From: Zingiber officinale
Taxonomy: Eukaryota; Streptophyta; Magnoliopsida; Zingiberales; Zingiberaceae
Direction of reading: 5' to 3'
Assembly (NCBI RefSeq): GCF_018446385.1
Contig: NC_055993.1
Span: 72,514,715 to 72,578,714, forward strand
DNA: 64,000 nt
This document shows, piece after piece, positions 48,176 to 57,479 of the stretch. The notes beneath the pieces were generated by a model. That model did not search any database. It was not told the DNA's origin and saw nothing but the letters and a program-made list of their open reading frames with translations. Made by a program: the position numbers and the translations under genes. Each line of letters starts with the position of its first letter. The first letter of the stretch is position 1.

Positions 48176-48268
48176 CTAAGTTCCTGCACACTTAGACACA
48201 GGGTTAAAACACCACAGAACCTAACTTAACTTGTTTGATCACATCAAAACAACTTGAGGTTCCAACAT
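48176..48268 (-). repeat. Inverted fragment of the same LTR start
   Basis: On the minus strand it reads TGTTGGAACCTCAAGTTG through 'gtctaagtgtgcaggaac', the first 93 bases of this LTR family. It is inverted relative to 47157-48175 and joined to it directly. Confidence 0.85.
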
Positions 48269-48284
48269 ACCCGAGCTACTAGGT

Positions 48285-48560
48285 TTCATGCTTAGATTGC
48301 ATCCAAGACTTTACCACATAAGGCTTACTCCTTAGTCTCTTTACTACCTAGCTTCACTCATTAGGATTTCCACAGTCTGGCTTTACTCACCAGCACTTTT
48401 ACCACCAAGCTTCACTTACTAGAGATTAGCTTCACTCACTAGGACTTTCACCTTTTGACTTCACTCATCAGAGCCTAACTTTACTCATTAGGACTTTCTA
48501 CTCCAAACTTTATTCACCAGGGACAAGCTTCACTCACTAGGACTTTTCCTTGTATAACCT
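48285..48560. repeat. Degenerate tandem repeat, unit roughly 30-50 bp
   Basis: Repeated phrases 'cttcactcactaggactt' with variants 'tttactcattaggactt' and 'tttattcaccaggg'. About nine copies. Probably part of the internal region of a retroelement. Confidence 0.7.
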
Positions 48561-49430
48561 TTAGTTGGACTTCCTCTGGTAGTTATCTAGTCCTGACTAT
48601 ACTTCTCCTTACTAGTATCTTATCAATTTTGACCTAACTAGATTTCACTAATTTCCAAACATCAAGTTCTGTTTAAATTAATCTTGGTCAATTTGACCAT
48701 ACCTTGTTATATTATCAAATATCAAAATCTTAGAGATTGATTACTATTATTTGGTGCTCACTACATCAACAAAAATCATATTATAGCAGTTTAGATCCAA
48801 ACTACTTCACGTTGTAGTAGTTTTGATCAAAATCATTATAATGTGGATACCAATCAAAGGGTTAGGGATATCACATTGTTGTGTTATATGGATTATAGGT
48901 AATTATCTGAGTCATTATTATTCATATTCTAATGATATATACTAAGTAGTTAAATCTCTAAGTTTCTATGTTGTAGTATTTTTATCAAAACTACTACAAC
49001 AATGTTTGAGATATCATATCATTGTATTATCTAGACTCTAGATAGTTATTTTACAAAATATTGATTATACCCTAATGAAATTTTGACTGTGCAATTGCTT
49101 GAAAATTACATGTTCAATTAAAATTGTTACAACGTAATATTAGTTAGAACCTTAGGGATATTACATTGTTGTGCCCTCTAGATTCTAGATAATTACTTTC
49201 GTTCATATAAATTTAGAGACGGATAAGAATATCTGAGATCAATATAATAACTTTTTACAATAATAAATAGTACGTATTCAAACCACAGATCCTACTCTGA
49301 TAAGATACGCACCGTGTAGTCAATTCAAATTACTTGGTCAATTAAAAATTTTATGACGTAAACACTAATGTGATTGTGTAATTCTGTTGACCTTAAAGCA
49401 TATATTACAATGCATAAAAAAAAAAACCTG
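48561..49430. other. AT-rich spacer
   Basis: No gene seen. A phrase 'ttacattgttgtgttatatggattataggtaattat' type repeats loosely near 48870, 49010 and 49150, so an old short tandem may be present. Confidence 0.4.
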
Positions 49431-49519
49431 CTTTCGTCTTGGCCAACTTCTCCCCTCGATTGATTCGCGTGGCCGTCGAACTTATGTACCACCTGCTTTC
49501 GTTGTTCTATATCGAAAAA

Positions 49520-50950
49520 AAAGTTAGGTCGCGTGAGTCACACGATCGTATAGTCCATCTAAAACTAAAGTAGAATATGGTCGTGTGAGCCACACGGTCG
49601 TGTAGCCCATCCAAAACTAAAGCAAAACATGATCGTGTGAGCCACACGGGCCGTGTCATTCTGGCCGGGCGTAAGAAGAAGGAGGTCGTGTGGAGGCCAT
49701 ACGGCCATGTCACAGGTCGTGTGGTGCTCGTGCCCTGCTTTATAAAAATAATTTTTCTCCCCTTTTCACTCATCTTTGGCTTGGGGCTCTTTCCCATTAC
49801 TTGGGGAAGGGTACTCCCCTTTGGGGAGGCCCTAGATCTTCCATCTTCGCCGATCCATCCTCCTCCTGAGCAAGAGAGCGCTTCCAAGGACGCTACACCT
49901 CAAAGATAAGTATTCTCTTCTCTTTATCACTATGTATTGAGTTATAAATTACTTTACTTATTGTTTTTGGTTGTAATTCCCTTATAATAGAGTAGATCTC
50001 CATATCTAAGATGTAGCAAGTAGTTGTGATGTGTTATGATGTATGAATTGTGTATTTGGATATTTTCCTATGCTATGAAGTGTTTATATAATATTTTATT
50101 ATGTATTGTGATTTGTATGTGTTTGACGAAATATGTGTGAGGACAATTCATGCAGATATAAGGGATTTATCTTTATGTTAAGGTCGCTATTAGATTGGAT
50201 AACTGGGGGATCTTTGTGACAGAAGGATACTCATTCAACCGGACATATTATGCCCTTAGTGACAAGGGACATCGATACTTACCCAATTTCTAGAATTAAA
50301 GGATCTTAACATAGGGACTGATCCTTGTTAGGAAGATTAATTAGAGTTTAGAGGATTCTCCCAAATTAATGTTAGGAAGTGATCTATGTAATCTAGAAAT
50401 ATGGACCGAGGGCCCTGGTAACAGAAGGATATATAGACCTATAATTGGACTTCCTAAATTATCCTTTCTACTTAATTGCAGTAATCTACCGTTAGCAAGT
50501 GACTTGTGTAATCTAGGAACGTGGGCCGAGAGCCCTTGTGACAGAAGGATAGCCCTATAATCGGACTTCCTAAATTACCTCTTCACTTAATGGCGTTAGA
50601 ACTGGGGGTAGACTCTTCGGTGCAATCTTCGTGGGGTTGAATCAAACTCTAGTTAGAACTCTTACACGAGTGTAACTATGGATCGGAGTTAGGGAGATGA
50701 ACAATGCATAAAGACATTAATTAGCATCGCAACAAAACCCAAATCCTAGTATCTATTCCCTTTCATTCACTTACGCTTTTTACTCTCTCTCCTCTCTTTT
50801 CTTTCTCTCTAGCCTTTGTGACCCATTTTAGATTGTCTAGATAATTCGCTGTGCAAAGTTAACTAGTGTTTAATCAACAGTCCCTGTGAGATTGATAATC
50901 TTTTGTATTACTGACGATGTAACCGTGCACTTGCGGTGACGTAATAATCA
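49520..50950 (+). repeat. Athila-type solo or truncated LTR
   Basis: Its 3' half parallels the LTR at 57480-58724: 'gacagaaggata' blocks, then 'gattgataatctt...attactgacgatg...ccgtgcacttgcgg...gtaataa' at the end. No Athila primer site follows, so it is a solo or truncated LTR. The left boundary is uncertain. Its U3 has palindromic CGTGTG-AGC-CACACG units and a TATA box (ctttataaaaat) near 49740. Confidence 0.65.
49523..49735. repeat. Palindromic repeats in the Athila-type LTR
   Basis: Units such as CGTGTGAGCCACACG (near 49582 and 49634) and a related CGTGAGTCACACG near 49532. Each has 6-base arms, followed by 'gtcgtgtag' and 'cccatccaaaactaaag' spacers that also repeat. Confidence 0.8.
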
Positions 50951-52130
50951 GCAATCTAAACACGACAGTTAAAATGAACTTTGACCCCCTGCCCAGGCAA
51001 TCAGGTGGTACATGGGAAATAGAGGGAAGCTTCTTTAACATTATCTTACGGATAGAAGTTACAGCCATATCAGCACTTATACAGGTGATTGGGAGGGCTA
51101 CATGCGACCGGGAGAGTACAATATAAGGAGCTTCATGACAGAGCTTTCAAATCATTCCTTGCTCAATCATCTAATTCTGTCTAGTGCTCTGAGTGCTCTT
51201 TTTACTTTCTATATTGTGGCACACTGCCATACACGCTTCATTTTTTATCAGTAACACATAGAGTAACATTTCCATATTGTTTTAGTATTCTTTAATTTTT
51301 TTATTGTGCTTAATTTTTAGATTCTTTTTCTATAAGATTTTTTCATCTAAGAGAAATTAGAAATAAAAATTATAATTTTTTAAATTGTTATGTCTCTATA
51401 CTTCTGACTTGATAGATCAAATTATATGTTTATACTGTTAAATTGAAATCTTTATCTTCCTAGATAAAATTAGTCTAAGTTAATTTATTTTCCTTGCTAA
51501 TATTTGTGACGGAGATTACTATCGCTATATAAGGTAACAAATTTTTAATGTTGTCATTAATTTTAACAATGGAATTAAATTCCGTCGTAAAATGATGTTG
51601 ATGATCAAATTTAATGCGATCCAAAATTCAATATCTAATCGTTGTTTTCCTTGTGGTGAAGCTCGGCGATTAGTCTGCTGGTTAGACTTAAGTGGTGCAC
51701 CTGACTCGAGTTTACCGTGAGTTAGGCCAATTATCTGAACTCCATCTTATATAGGACTGATCGGGATTCGCGCGCTGTAGTTCCCGCCCCATCAAGCCAG
51801 CTATACATCCATCTTTCAGTGAGTGGGGCGACCTTCCGGACCTTACGCCCAACACATCCTAATTGTAACTTCGTCCAAATTAAAACCAGCTTGAAACCTT
51901 GTGAGTGAAGAAGTCCGGCAACTTCTCTCCTCGATTGATTCGCACGCCCGTGAAAGCATGCACCGCTTGCTTTTTGTTCCTTATCGAAACCTCACAAAGC
52001 TTACAGCTCGACCCATCCTAAGTAACATCGCCAAACTTAAAAACTAACTAACTAACTGGTGCCGGCCCTGCTCAATTTAATATATGTAAATATTGTCCTG
52101 TTTAATTAATTCATTTGATCTCACCTTCTT
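50951..52130. other. Upstream region of the subtilase gene
   Basis: Mixed AT-rich spacer. 51655-51860 is a GC-richer block ('gggattcgcgcgctgtagttc', 'gagtggggcgaccttccgg') with the look of a dispersed repeat; it starts with a weak A-box-like TAGTCTGCTGG. 51905-51988 is a diverged copy of 49435-49515. No coding sequence is supported. Confidence 0.4.
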
Positions 52131-52141
52131 CTAGCTACAAA

Positions 52142-52149
52142 TATATATA
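52142..52149 (+). promoter_or_regulatory. Probable TATA box of the subtilase gene
   Basis: TATATATA 62 bases before the ATG, in the only strongly TATA-like context near the gene. The transcription start would be near 52170-52175, giving a short leader. Confidence 0.55.
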
Positions 52150-52210
52150 CCGGTAGCTAGTCTCCATGCAGATTCACCACCAATCAATTAATTGAACGTA
52201 CGCATCAACA

Positions 52211-54436
52211 ATGGAACGCCTCAAAAGGATTCACTTCCCACTCTGCATCCTCCTCTGCTTCGCTCTATCTCAGGCTTCCTATGCTCCCATCGCCACCCCG
52301 CAACGCCAGACTTACATAGTCCACGTGCGGCTGCCGGAGGGCATCGCGGCGGACCAGCTGCAGGAGACCTTTTACAGATCTTTCCTCTCTGCGGTGAATC
52401 CTGAGCTGAAATTCATCCACGCGTACACCAAAGTCATACATGGCTTCTCCGTTGGGTTGTCGGAGCTTGAGCTGGCGGCCATGTCGGCACTTCCTGGTTT
52501 TGTGCGTGCTTACCCCGACCGCACCTATCAGTTGCAGACCACCCACACGCCGGAATTCTTGGGGTTGCACCTCCGACAGGGACTGTGGAATCAATCCAAC
52601 TTAGGCCGAGGCATTATCGTCGGACTCTTGGACACCGGCATCTTCCCCGACCATCCTTCTTTCGACGGTACTGGGATGCCGCCGCCGCCCGCTAAGTGGA
52701 AGGGACGGTGCGACTTCAACGCGTCTAGCTGCAACAACAAGCTCATCGGAGCCAGAGCATTTATTGGCGAATCGCCGAATGAGTCCCCGGTGGACGACGT
52801 GGGACACGGCACCCACACGGCTAGCACAGCCGCCGGAGCACCGGTGCCCGGCGCTGAAGTCCTAGGAAATGCCTACGGCGTCGCCACTGGCATGGCGCCC
52901 CTCGCGCACATCGCCATGTACAAAGTCTGCAGCGGCATCGGTTGCGCCAGCAGTGATATATTGGCCGGAATGGACGCGGCGGTGTCCGACGGAGTCGACG
53001 TGCTCTCTCTTTCTCTCGGTGGTCCCTCGGTGCGATTTGACGAGGACGCCATCGCGGTGGGCGCCTTCGGGGCGATCGACAATGGGGTGTTCGTGAGCTG
53101 CGCGGCAGGCAATTCGGGACCAGACCCGAGCTCACTCTCCAACGAGGCGCCGTGGATCCTCACAGTCGCCGCCGGAACAATGGACAGGGAGATCAGGTCG
53201 ACGGTGAAGCTCGGCAATGGCCAAACATTGAACGGAGAGTCCCTGTACCAGCCCAAGTCCTTCGCCCCCGATCTCTACCCTCTGGTTGACGCCGGAGCAA
53301 GCGTTTTCCCACTCTCCCGCTACTGCGCCAGTAGCTTCTTCTTCGGCATCGACGTCAAGGGAAAGATCGTGCTGTGCGAATCGGGAATAGTCCCAAATGT
53401 GCAAAAGGGGGTCTTCGTGAAGGACGCCGGCGGCATCGGCATGATCGTCATGAACCAATTGTATGAGGGCTACACTACATTCCCTAACGCTCACGTGCTC
53501 CCGGCATCCCATGTCAGTTTCGCCGCCGGAGATCAAATCAGAGCCTACATCAACTCCACCACCAACGCCACAGCGGCATTCCTGTTCCAAGGCACCGTTC
53601 TCGGCACATCCCCTGCTCCGGTCGTCTCATTCTTCTCTTCAAGAGGCCCAAGCGCGGCTAGTCCCGGCATTTTGAAACCGGACGTCATCGGCCCCGGCGT
53701 CAACGTCTTGGCGGCCTGGCCATCCAACTTATCGCCGGCGCCGGCACAGGGCCCAGGATTCAATATAATATCAGGGACTTCCATGTCCACCCCTCATCTC
53801 AGCGGCATTGCCGCTCTCATCAAAAGCGCCCACCCAGACTGGTCTCCTGCCGCCATCAGATCCGCCATCATGACGACCGCCAATGTGTTGGACAAGGCCG
53901 GAAACCCGATCCTGAACGAGCAACACCTCCCGGCCGATCTTTTCTCAATCGGCGCCGGCTATGTCAACCCCATCAAGGCCGGAAACCCTGGCCTAGTCTA
54001 CGACATTTCTCCCGACGACTACATTTCCTACCTATGCGGCTTGGGCTACACCGACGCCCAACTCAATGTGATAACGAGGAGAAACACTACCTGCCAAAGC
54101 GCCGGCAGCATCCAAGAAAAGGACTTGAACTATCCTTCCATCTCAGTGGCGCTCAGCGCCAACGCAACCACGGTGACCCTGGAGCGAAGGCTCAAGAACG
54201 TGGGGGCGCCGTCGGCGACCTACATGGCCGTGGTCGGCGCGCCGTCCGGAGTGAACGTGCGCGTGTACCCGTCGATTCTGCGCTTCAACAGCCTGAACCA
54301 AGAGATGAAGTTCAGTGTGACGTTGAATATGGCTGGTGGTGGAAGCGGCGGTGCGAGTGCAACGCAGGGCTACTTGAAGTGGATTTCGAGTCAGCGGGAA
54401 GTGAGGAGTCCGATCTCAGTGACCTACAAAATGTAG
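52211..54436 (+). CDS. Subtilisin-like serine protease (S8A, plant SBT family), intact single exon
   Basis: 741 aa, normal for plant subtilases (about 730-790). A signal peptide covers residues 1 to about 25 (LCILLCFALSQA). An I9 prodomain follows (QTYIVHVRLPEG to THTPEFLGL, about 33-118). The catalytic residues are Asp141 (LLDTG), His199 (DVGHGTHTAST), oxyanion Asn301 (CAAGNSGP) and Ser524 (SGTSMSTPHLSG). A protease-associated insert lies at about 340-460 and a fibronectin-III-like C-terminal domain from about 635 (LNYPSISV). Members are secreted, shed the prodomain and cleave proteins in the apoplast, in roles from cell-wall maturation to peptide-hormone processing. Substrate is not predictable here. 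GC-rich, unlike its flanks, and intronless as is usual for most of this family. The start is the first ATG after the TATA box and gives a complete signal peptide. The subgroup (SBT1/SDD1-like versus others) is undecided. Confidence 0.96.
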   Translation: MERLKRIHFPLCILLCFALSQASYAPIATPQRQTYIVHVRLPEGIAADQLQETFYRSFLSAVNPELKFIHAYTKVIHGFSVGLSELELAAMSALPGFVRAYPDRTYQLQTTHTPEFLGLHLRQGLWNQSNLGRGIIVGLLDTGIFPDHPSFDGTGMPPPPAKWKGRCDFNASSCNNKLIGARAFIGESPNESPVDDVGHGTHTASTAAGAPVPGAEVLGNAYGVATGMAPLAHIAMYKVCSGIGCASSDILAGMDAAVSDGVDVLSLSLGGPSVRFDEDAIAVGAFGAIDNGVFVSCAAGNSGPDPSSLSNEAPWILTVAAGTMDREIRSTVKLGNGQTLNGESLYQPKSFAPDLYPLVDAGASVFPLSRYCASSFFFGIDVKGKIVLCESGIVPNVQKGVFVKDAGGIGMIVMNQLYEGYTTFPNAHVLPASHVSFAAGDQIRAYINSTTNATAAFLFQGTVLGTSPAPVVSFFSSRGPSAASPGILKPDVIGPGVNVLAAWPSNLSPAPAQGPGFNIISGTSMSTPHLSGIAALIKSAHPDWSPAAIRSAIMTTANVLDKAGNPILNEQHLPADLFSIGAGYVNPIKAGNPGLVYDISPDDYISYLCGLGYTDAQLNVITRRNTTCQSAGSIQEKDLNYPSISVALSANATTVTLERRLKNVGAPSATYMAVVGAPSGVNVRVYPSILRFNSLNQEMKFSVTLNMAGGGSGGASATQGYLKWISSQREVRSPISVTYKM

Positions 54437-54872
54437 GTGATCAAGTACGTACTGTTCGTGGGCACAACATTTTTCATTTCGTTTCCAATAATTTGCATCG
54501 AAAGAATGCAAAGCGCTGTGTTCTTTGCATACTTCCTGTTGGTCATCTAATTAATCATTTCTCCAAATCCTTTCACTCAAAATGCTCGTTCTAATTCTAA
54601 TGGGAATTAATTAAAGTTGCTTGCTTGTTTGTTTCTTCGGATTGTACCCTATAATTATATGACTTTGCTAAATTAAATTGATGTACTACAAAGCTAATAT
54701 CTCACGGCATAATGATTATCTTATGAGTTATTAAATGCATTGATTCGTATACTAATATGGAAAATAATCTTCTATAATAAGTTAATTTGGAGAGAAATAT
54801 CAAGAAATAGAAAAATAACAAAACTATTGAAAAATATTATTGATCAGGAAATATCTTTTATATCAAGCCAAG
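54437..54872 (+). other. 3'UTR of the subtilase gene and AT-rich spacer
   Basis: Probable 3'UTR to about 54600-54700. An open frame overlapping the gene's 3' end in another phase (54034-54594) is a shadow of the GC-rich CDS. Confidence 0.5.
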
Positions 54873-55105
54873 TAATTATTTATATATACTTTCAAACTCT
54901 AAAACATACACAAATGCAACAAATCTTAACACATGTATTCCATAGTATTTAACTTTTAAATAAAGGAAAAAAATTCAAACTAAAAGATAAATTCTTAACA
55001 TACTAGACTCACAATCCTAAAATCATTAAATAGATTCAAATTTAAAAATATAAAAAAATAGAAATTATCAAAAATATCTACAATTATTTAAAAAAATAAA
55101 AAAAA
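54873..55105. repeat. Direct repeat copy 1
   Basis: AT-rich 230-bp sequence ('gtaattatttatatata', 'caaactctaaaacatacac', 'gactagactcacaatccta' type) repeated at 55551-55768 and 55932-55950. It represents the SINE-free state. Confidence 0.9.
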
Positions 55106-55109
55106 ATCT

Positions 55110-55545
55110 ATAATCCATAGTGGTCGTCTTTGACTTCTCCCACTTGGTCATCAACCGGGAATTTGATCTTTTGGCAGTATGTAGACATTACTGTTCGAAA
55201 TTCATTGAGTGCCGGCCGCTCCAAAATGACGTTGTAGGTCGATGGTGTGTCCACCATGATGAAGTTTGAGGTCCTGGTTTTCCTCAACGGCTCTTCTCCG
55301 AGCGAGATAGCCAGCCTAGCCTATCCGAGCAGCAATACCTCATTGCCTGTGAAATTGTAGAGTGGGGTTATCATAGGCAGCAATTCTCTTCAATCGATTT
55401 ACAATTGATCGAATGCCTTCTTGAAGATGATGTTCACTGAACTCCTTGTGTCAACAAAAGTTCGGTGAATTATATAATTGACAATTACCGCTCGGATGAT
55501 CAACGCGTCATCATGAGGGATCTCCGCTCGGATGATCAACGTGTC
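55110..55545 (-). pseudogene. Ty3/gypsy protease-region fragment, minus strand
   Basis: On the minus strand it reads HDDALIIRAVI, FVDTRSSVNIIFKKAFDQL-like, YNFTGNEVLLLG, RTSNFIMVDTPSTYNVIL and a KIKFPVDDQVGEVKDDH-like end. This is the aspartic protease and flank of Tat/Athila-group gypsy elements, with Gly-to-Arg after the DT motif and in-frame stops. It lies between two copies of a direct repeat. A second fragment of the same type is at 58832-59395. Confidence 0.75.
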
Positions 55546-55550
55546 AACCC

Positions 55551-55950
55551 AGGTAATTATTTATATATATTTTCAAACTCTAAAACATACACAAATGCAA
55601 GAATCTCAACATATGTATTCCATAGTGTTTAACTTTTAAATAAAGGAAAAAATTCAAACAAAAAGATAAAATTCTTAAAAGACTAGACTCACAATCCTAA
55701 AATCACTAAATAAATTCAAAATTTTAAAAAATAAAAAAAATAGAAATTATCAAAAATATATATAAAAAGGGCAGGCCCGGTACACGAAGCTACCGCCATG
55801 CAGGGTTCTAGGGGAAGATCCATTGTATGCAACATTATCCTACTTTTTGCAAGAAGTAGTTTCTAAGATTCGAAACCGTGACCTTTTGGTCACATGACAA
55901 CAACTTTACCGTTGCGCCAAAGCTCCCCTTCACAATTATTAAAAAAAAAA
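55551..55950. repeat. Direct repeat copy 2, interrupted by a SINE
   Basis: Copy of 54873-55105. The match runs to about 55765, is interrupted by the SINE, and resumes at 'cacaattatt' (55931). Confidence 0.88.
55769..55931 (-). mobile_element. Au-type SINE
   Basis: On the minus strand it starts GAAGGGGAGCTTTGGCGCAA with an A-box-like TTGGCGCAACGGTAAAG, has a B-box-like GGTTTCGAATC, and ends CCGGGCCTGCCC before TTTTT. These are the head, B box and tail of the Au SINE family of plants. It is about 163 bp, slightly diverged, and is inserted in one copy of a duplicated spacer. Confidence 0.88.
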
Positions 55951-56714
55951 TTTACTAAAACTAATAAAAAAAATATAACGAATCCTCTTGAATCAAAGAT
56001 ACTTTTCTTTCTTATGTATTAATTAAAATTAATGCTAAGAGAAGCAACATGAAAGGACTGAACAAATTGTCAATGATGCTTTTCACCTGATCGGCTTATG
56101 ACACTCCTTAGCTTCCGATCAACACGATGTAGTCCGACGATCGGCTATATGACTGCTCCTTTGTAACTGAGCGTGTTAGCAAGTTTCTTTGCTGATCGGC
56201 CTGTTGAAGATCGTCGTTCGGCGATGTGTCTGCTTCCTTACGCCAATCAGCACAAGCAAGATCCTTGTGCTTCCTTGGGTGGGCATGCGATATGGGTTTA
56301 CGCCATCCATATCTCTGGGAAATCGTGCAAATCCCTGCTTATTATAGCTGAGTGCGCCTCCTGCCTCTTAATTACCTTCATTAAATGTCATCCCATGGCC
56401 CAGCGCCACGTGTCCGTCCTGTTGCCACCACATGCTTGACATGACAGGCGGATATCCTTTAGTGACGTTACCTTTGGCGCTTTGAATTCAATGGTCAGAT
56501 TTCTGCCTAGGTGTCCGCGACCCTAGATCAGACGACATCGATCGATCGACCCTGGGGTTTATAAACCCGTGCTCGCTACCTTCTCCTTTCTCTTATTTCC
56601 ATCTTCGAGCTCTTTTGCGATACTCCATCTTCATTTCTTCGGCGACATCCTTCCTCTCCTGCTCCTCCGGCGACATTCCCGTAAGCTTTCCTTCCCCCCA
56701 ATCATATCTTTTCA
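55951..56714 (+). promoter_or_regulatory. Upstream region of a gypsy-type ORF, with TATA-like site
   Basis: After AT-rich spacer to about 56080, the sequence is of retroelement LTR/leader type. It has repeated 'gatcggc' phrases (56090-56215), a likely TATA box in 'gggtttataaacccg' (56554-56568), and a C/T-rich leader with 'ttcggcgacatccttcc' and 'ctccggcgacattcc'. The TATA box is again within a palindrome, CGGGTTTATAAACCC on the minus strand. Confidence 0.55.
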
Positions 56715-57464
56715 TTGCCTTCTTTGCTTTTTGTGACGGCGAGTTCTTCACAGCCTCCCGTCACCACCCCTGGGCCTTGGTACACCTCTACTGAGTCCAT
56801 GTTTGACACTGACGACGGTGAGAGCTTGACAACCACCTATGAGTTTCCTTCCAATTACCAAGTTCTTTTTCCTCCTTCTGATGGACCAAATGCTCCGTCG
56901 CCCAACTATCTTTGTTTCTTTAGGGATCAGTTTATTATCGGTTTGCGGTTTCCCATCCACCCCTTCTTTCCATCAGTATGTAAATATTTTTGCATATCTC
57001 TTCATCAACTAGTGATAAACTCCTTTCGGCTGCTGTGCAGGGTGGTGATTCTATTCTGCCTACACGACATTCCTTTCACTCCCTAACTTTTTCATTATTT
57101 TTATTATTCCAAATTGTCCGAACCAGGGTCTTTTCTTTTCCAAGCCCGAGTAGGCTTAGTTTTCTTCGGTAAAATGTCGACCTCCAATAAACATTGGAGT
57201 GAGTACTTCTTTTTTACGTGCCTTCTCGAGCGGCCAGACTTCCCGACCGACTGGCAGTTCGAAGTGGCGTGTCAACCTCCCCTAAAAAAGTACAAGAGCC
57301 GATCGAACTACCTCAATGCAGTTTCAATGTTGGTCGGTCAGAAATATGACATCCATAAGTTGTTGCTGGAGGGTGTCCTCTACGTTTTTGGCTTGAGTCC
57401 GATCCGCACAAGGCTTCCGTCCAGCCTAGGTATGCAGCTTCTTCTCTTCTTCTTTTTATTCTAA
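56715..57464 (+). pseudogene. Putative gypsy-type transposon protein (PF04195-like), one internal stop
   Basis: One frame runs from 56715 to 57464 with a single TAA at 57084-57086. Before the stop: SQPPVTTPGPWYTSTESMFD, FFRDQFIIGLRFPIHPF and INSFRLLCRVVILFCLHDI. After it: LSEPGSFLFQARVGLVFF, STSNKHWSEYFFF and YDIHKLLLEGVLYVFGLSPI. These are the conserved blocks of the plant 'putative gypsy type transposon' domain, found at the start of certain Ty3/gypsy ORFs. No ATG in frame fits; the expected start appears as ACG at 56735-56737. The region ends at a good donor (CTAG|GTATGC) near 57429, so another exon may have followed; it is replaced by Athila LTR sequence. Confidence 0.75.
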
Positions 57465-57479
57465 CTGATTTCGTGTGGC

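Noticed and set aside
51655..51860. tRNA-derived SINE upstream of the subtilase
   Set aside because: Only a weak A-box-like string is seen and no convincing B box or poly tail; left as an unclassified GC-richer block.
52265..53790. Several antisense and alternate-frame open frames over the subtilase gene
   Set aside because: They are shadows caused by GC-rich third positions in the real CDS; none carries a domain.
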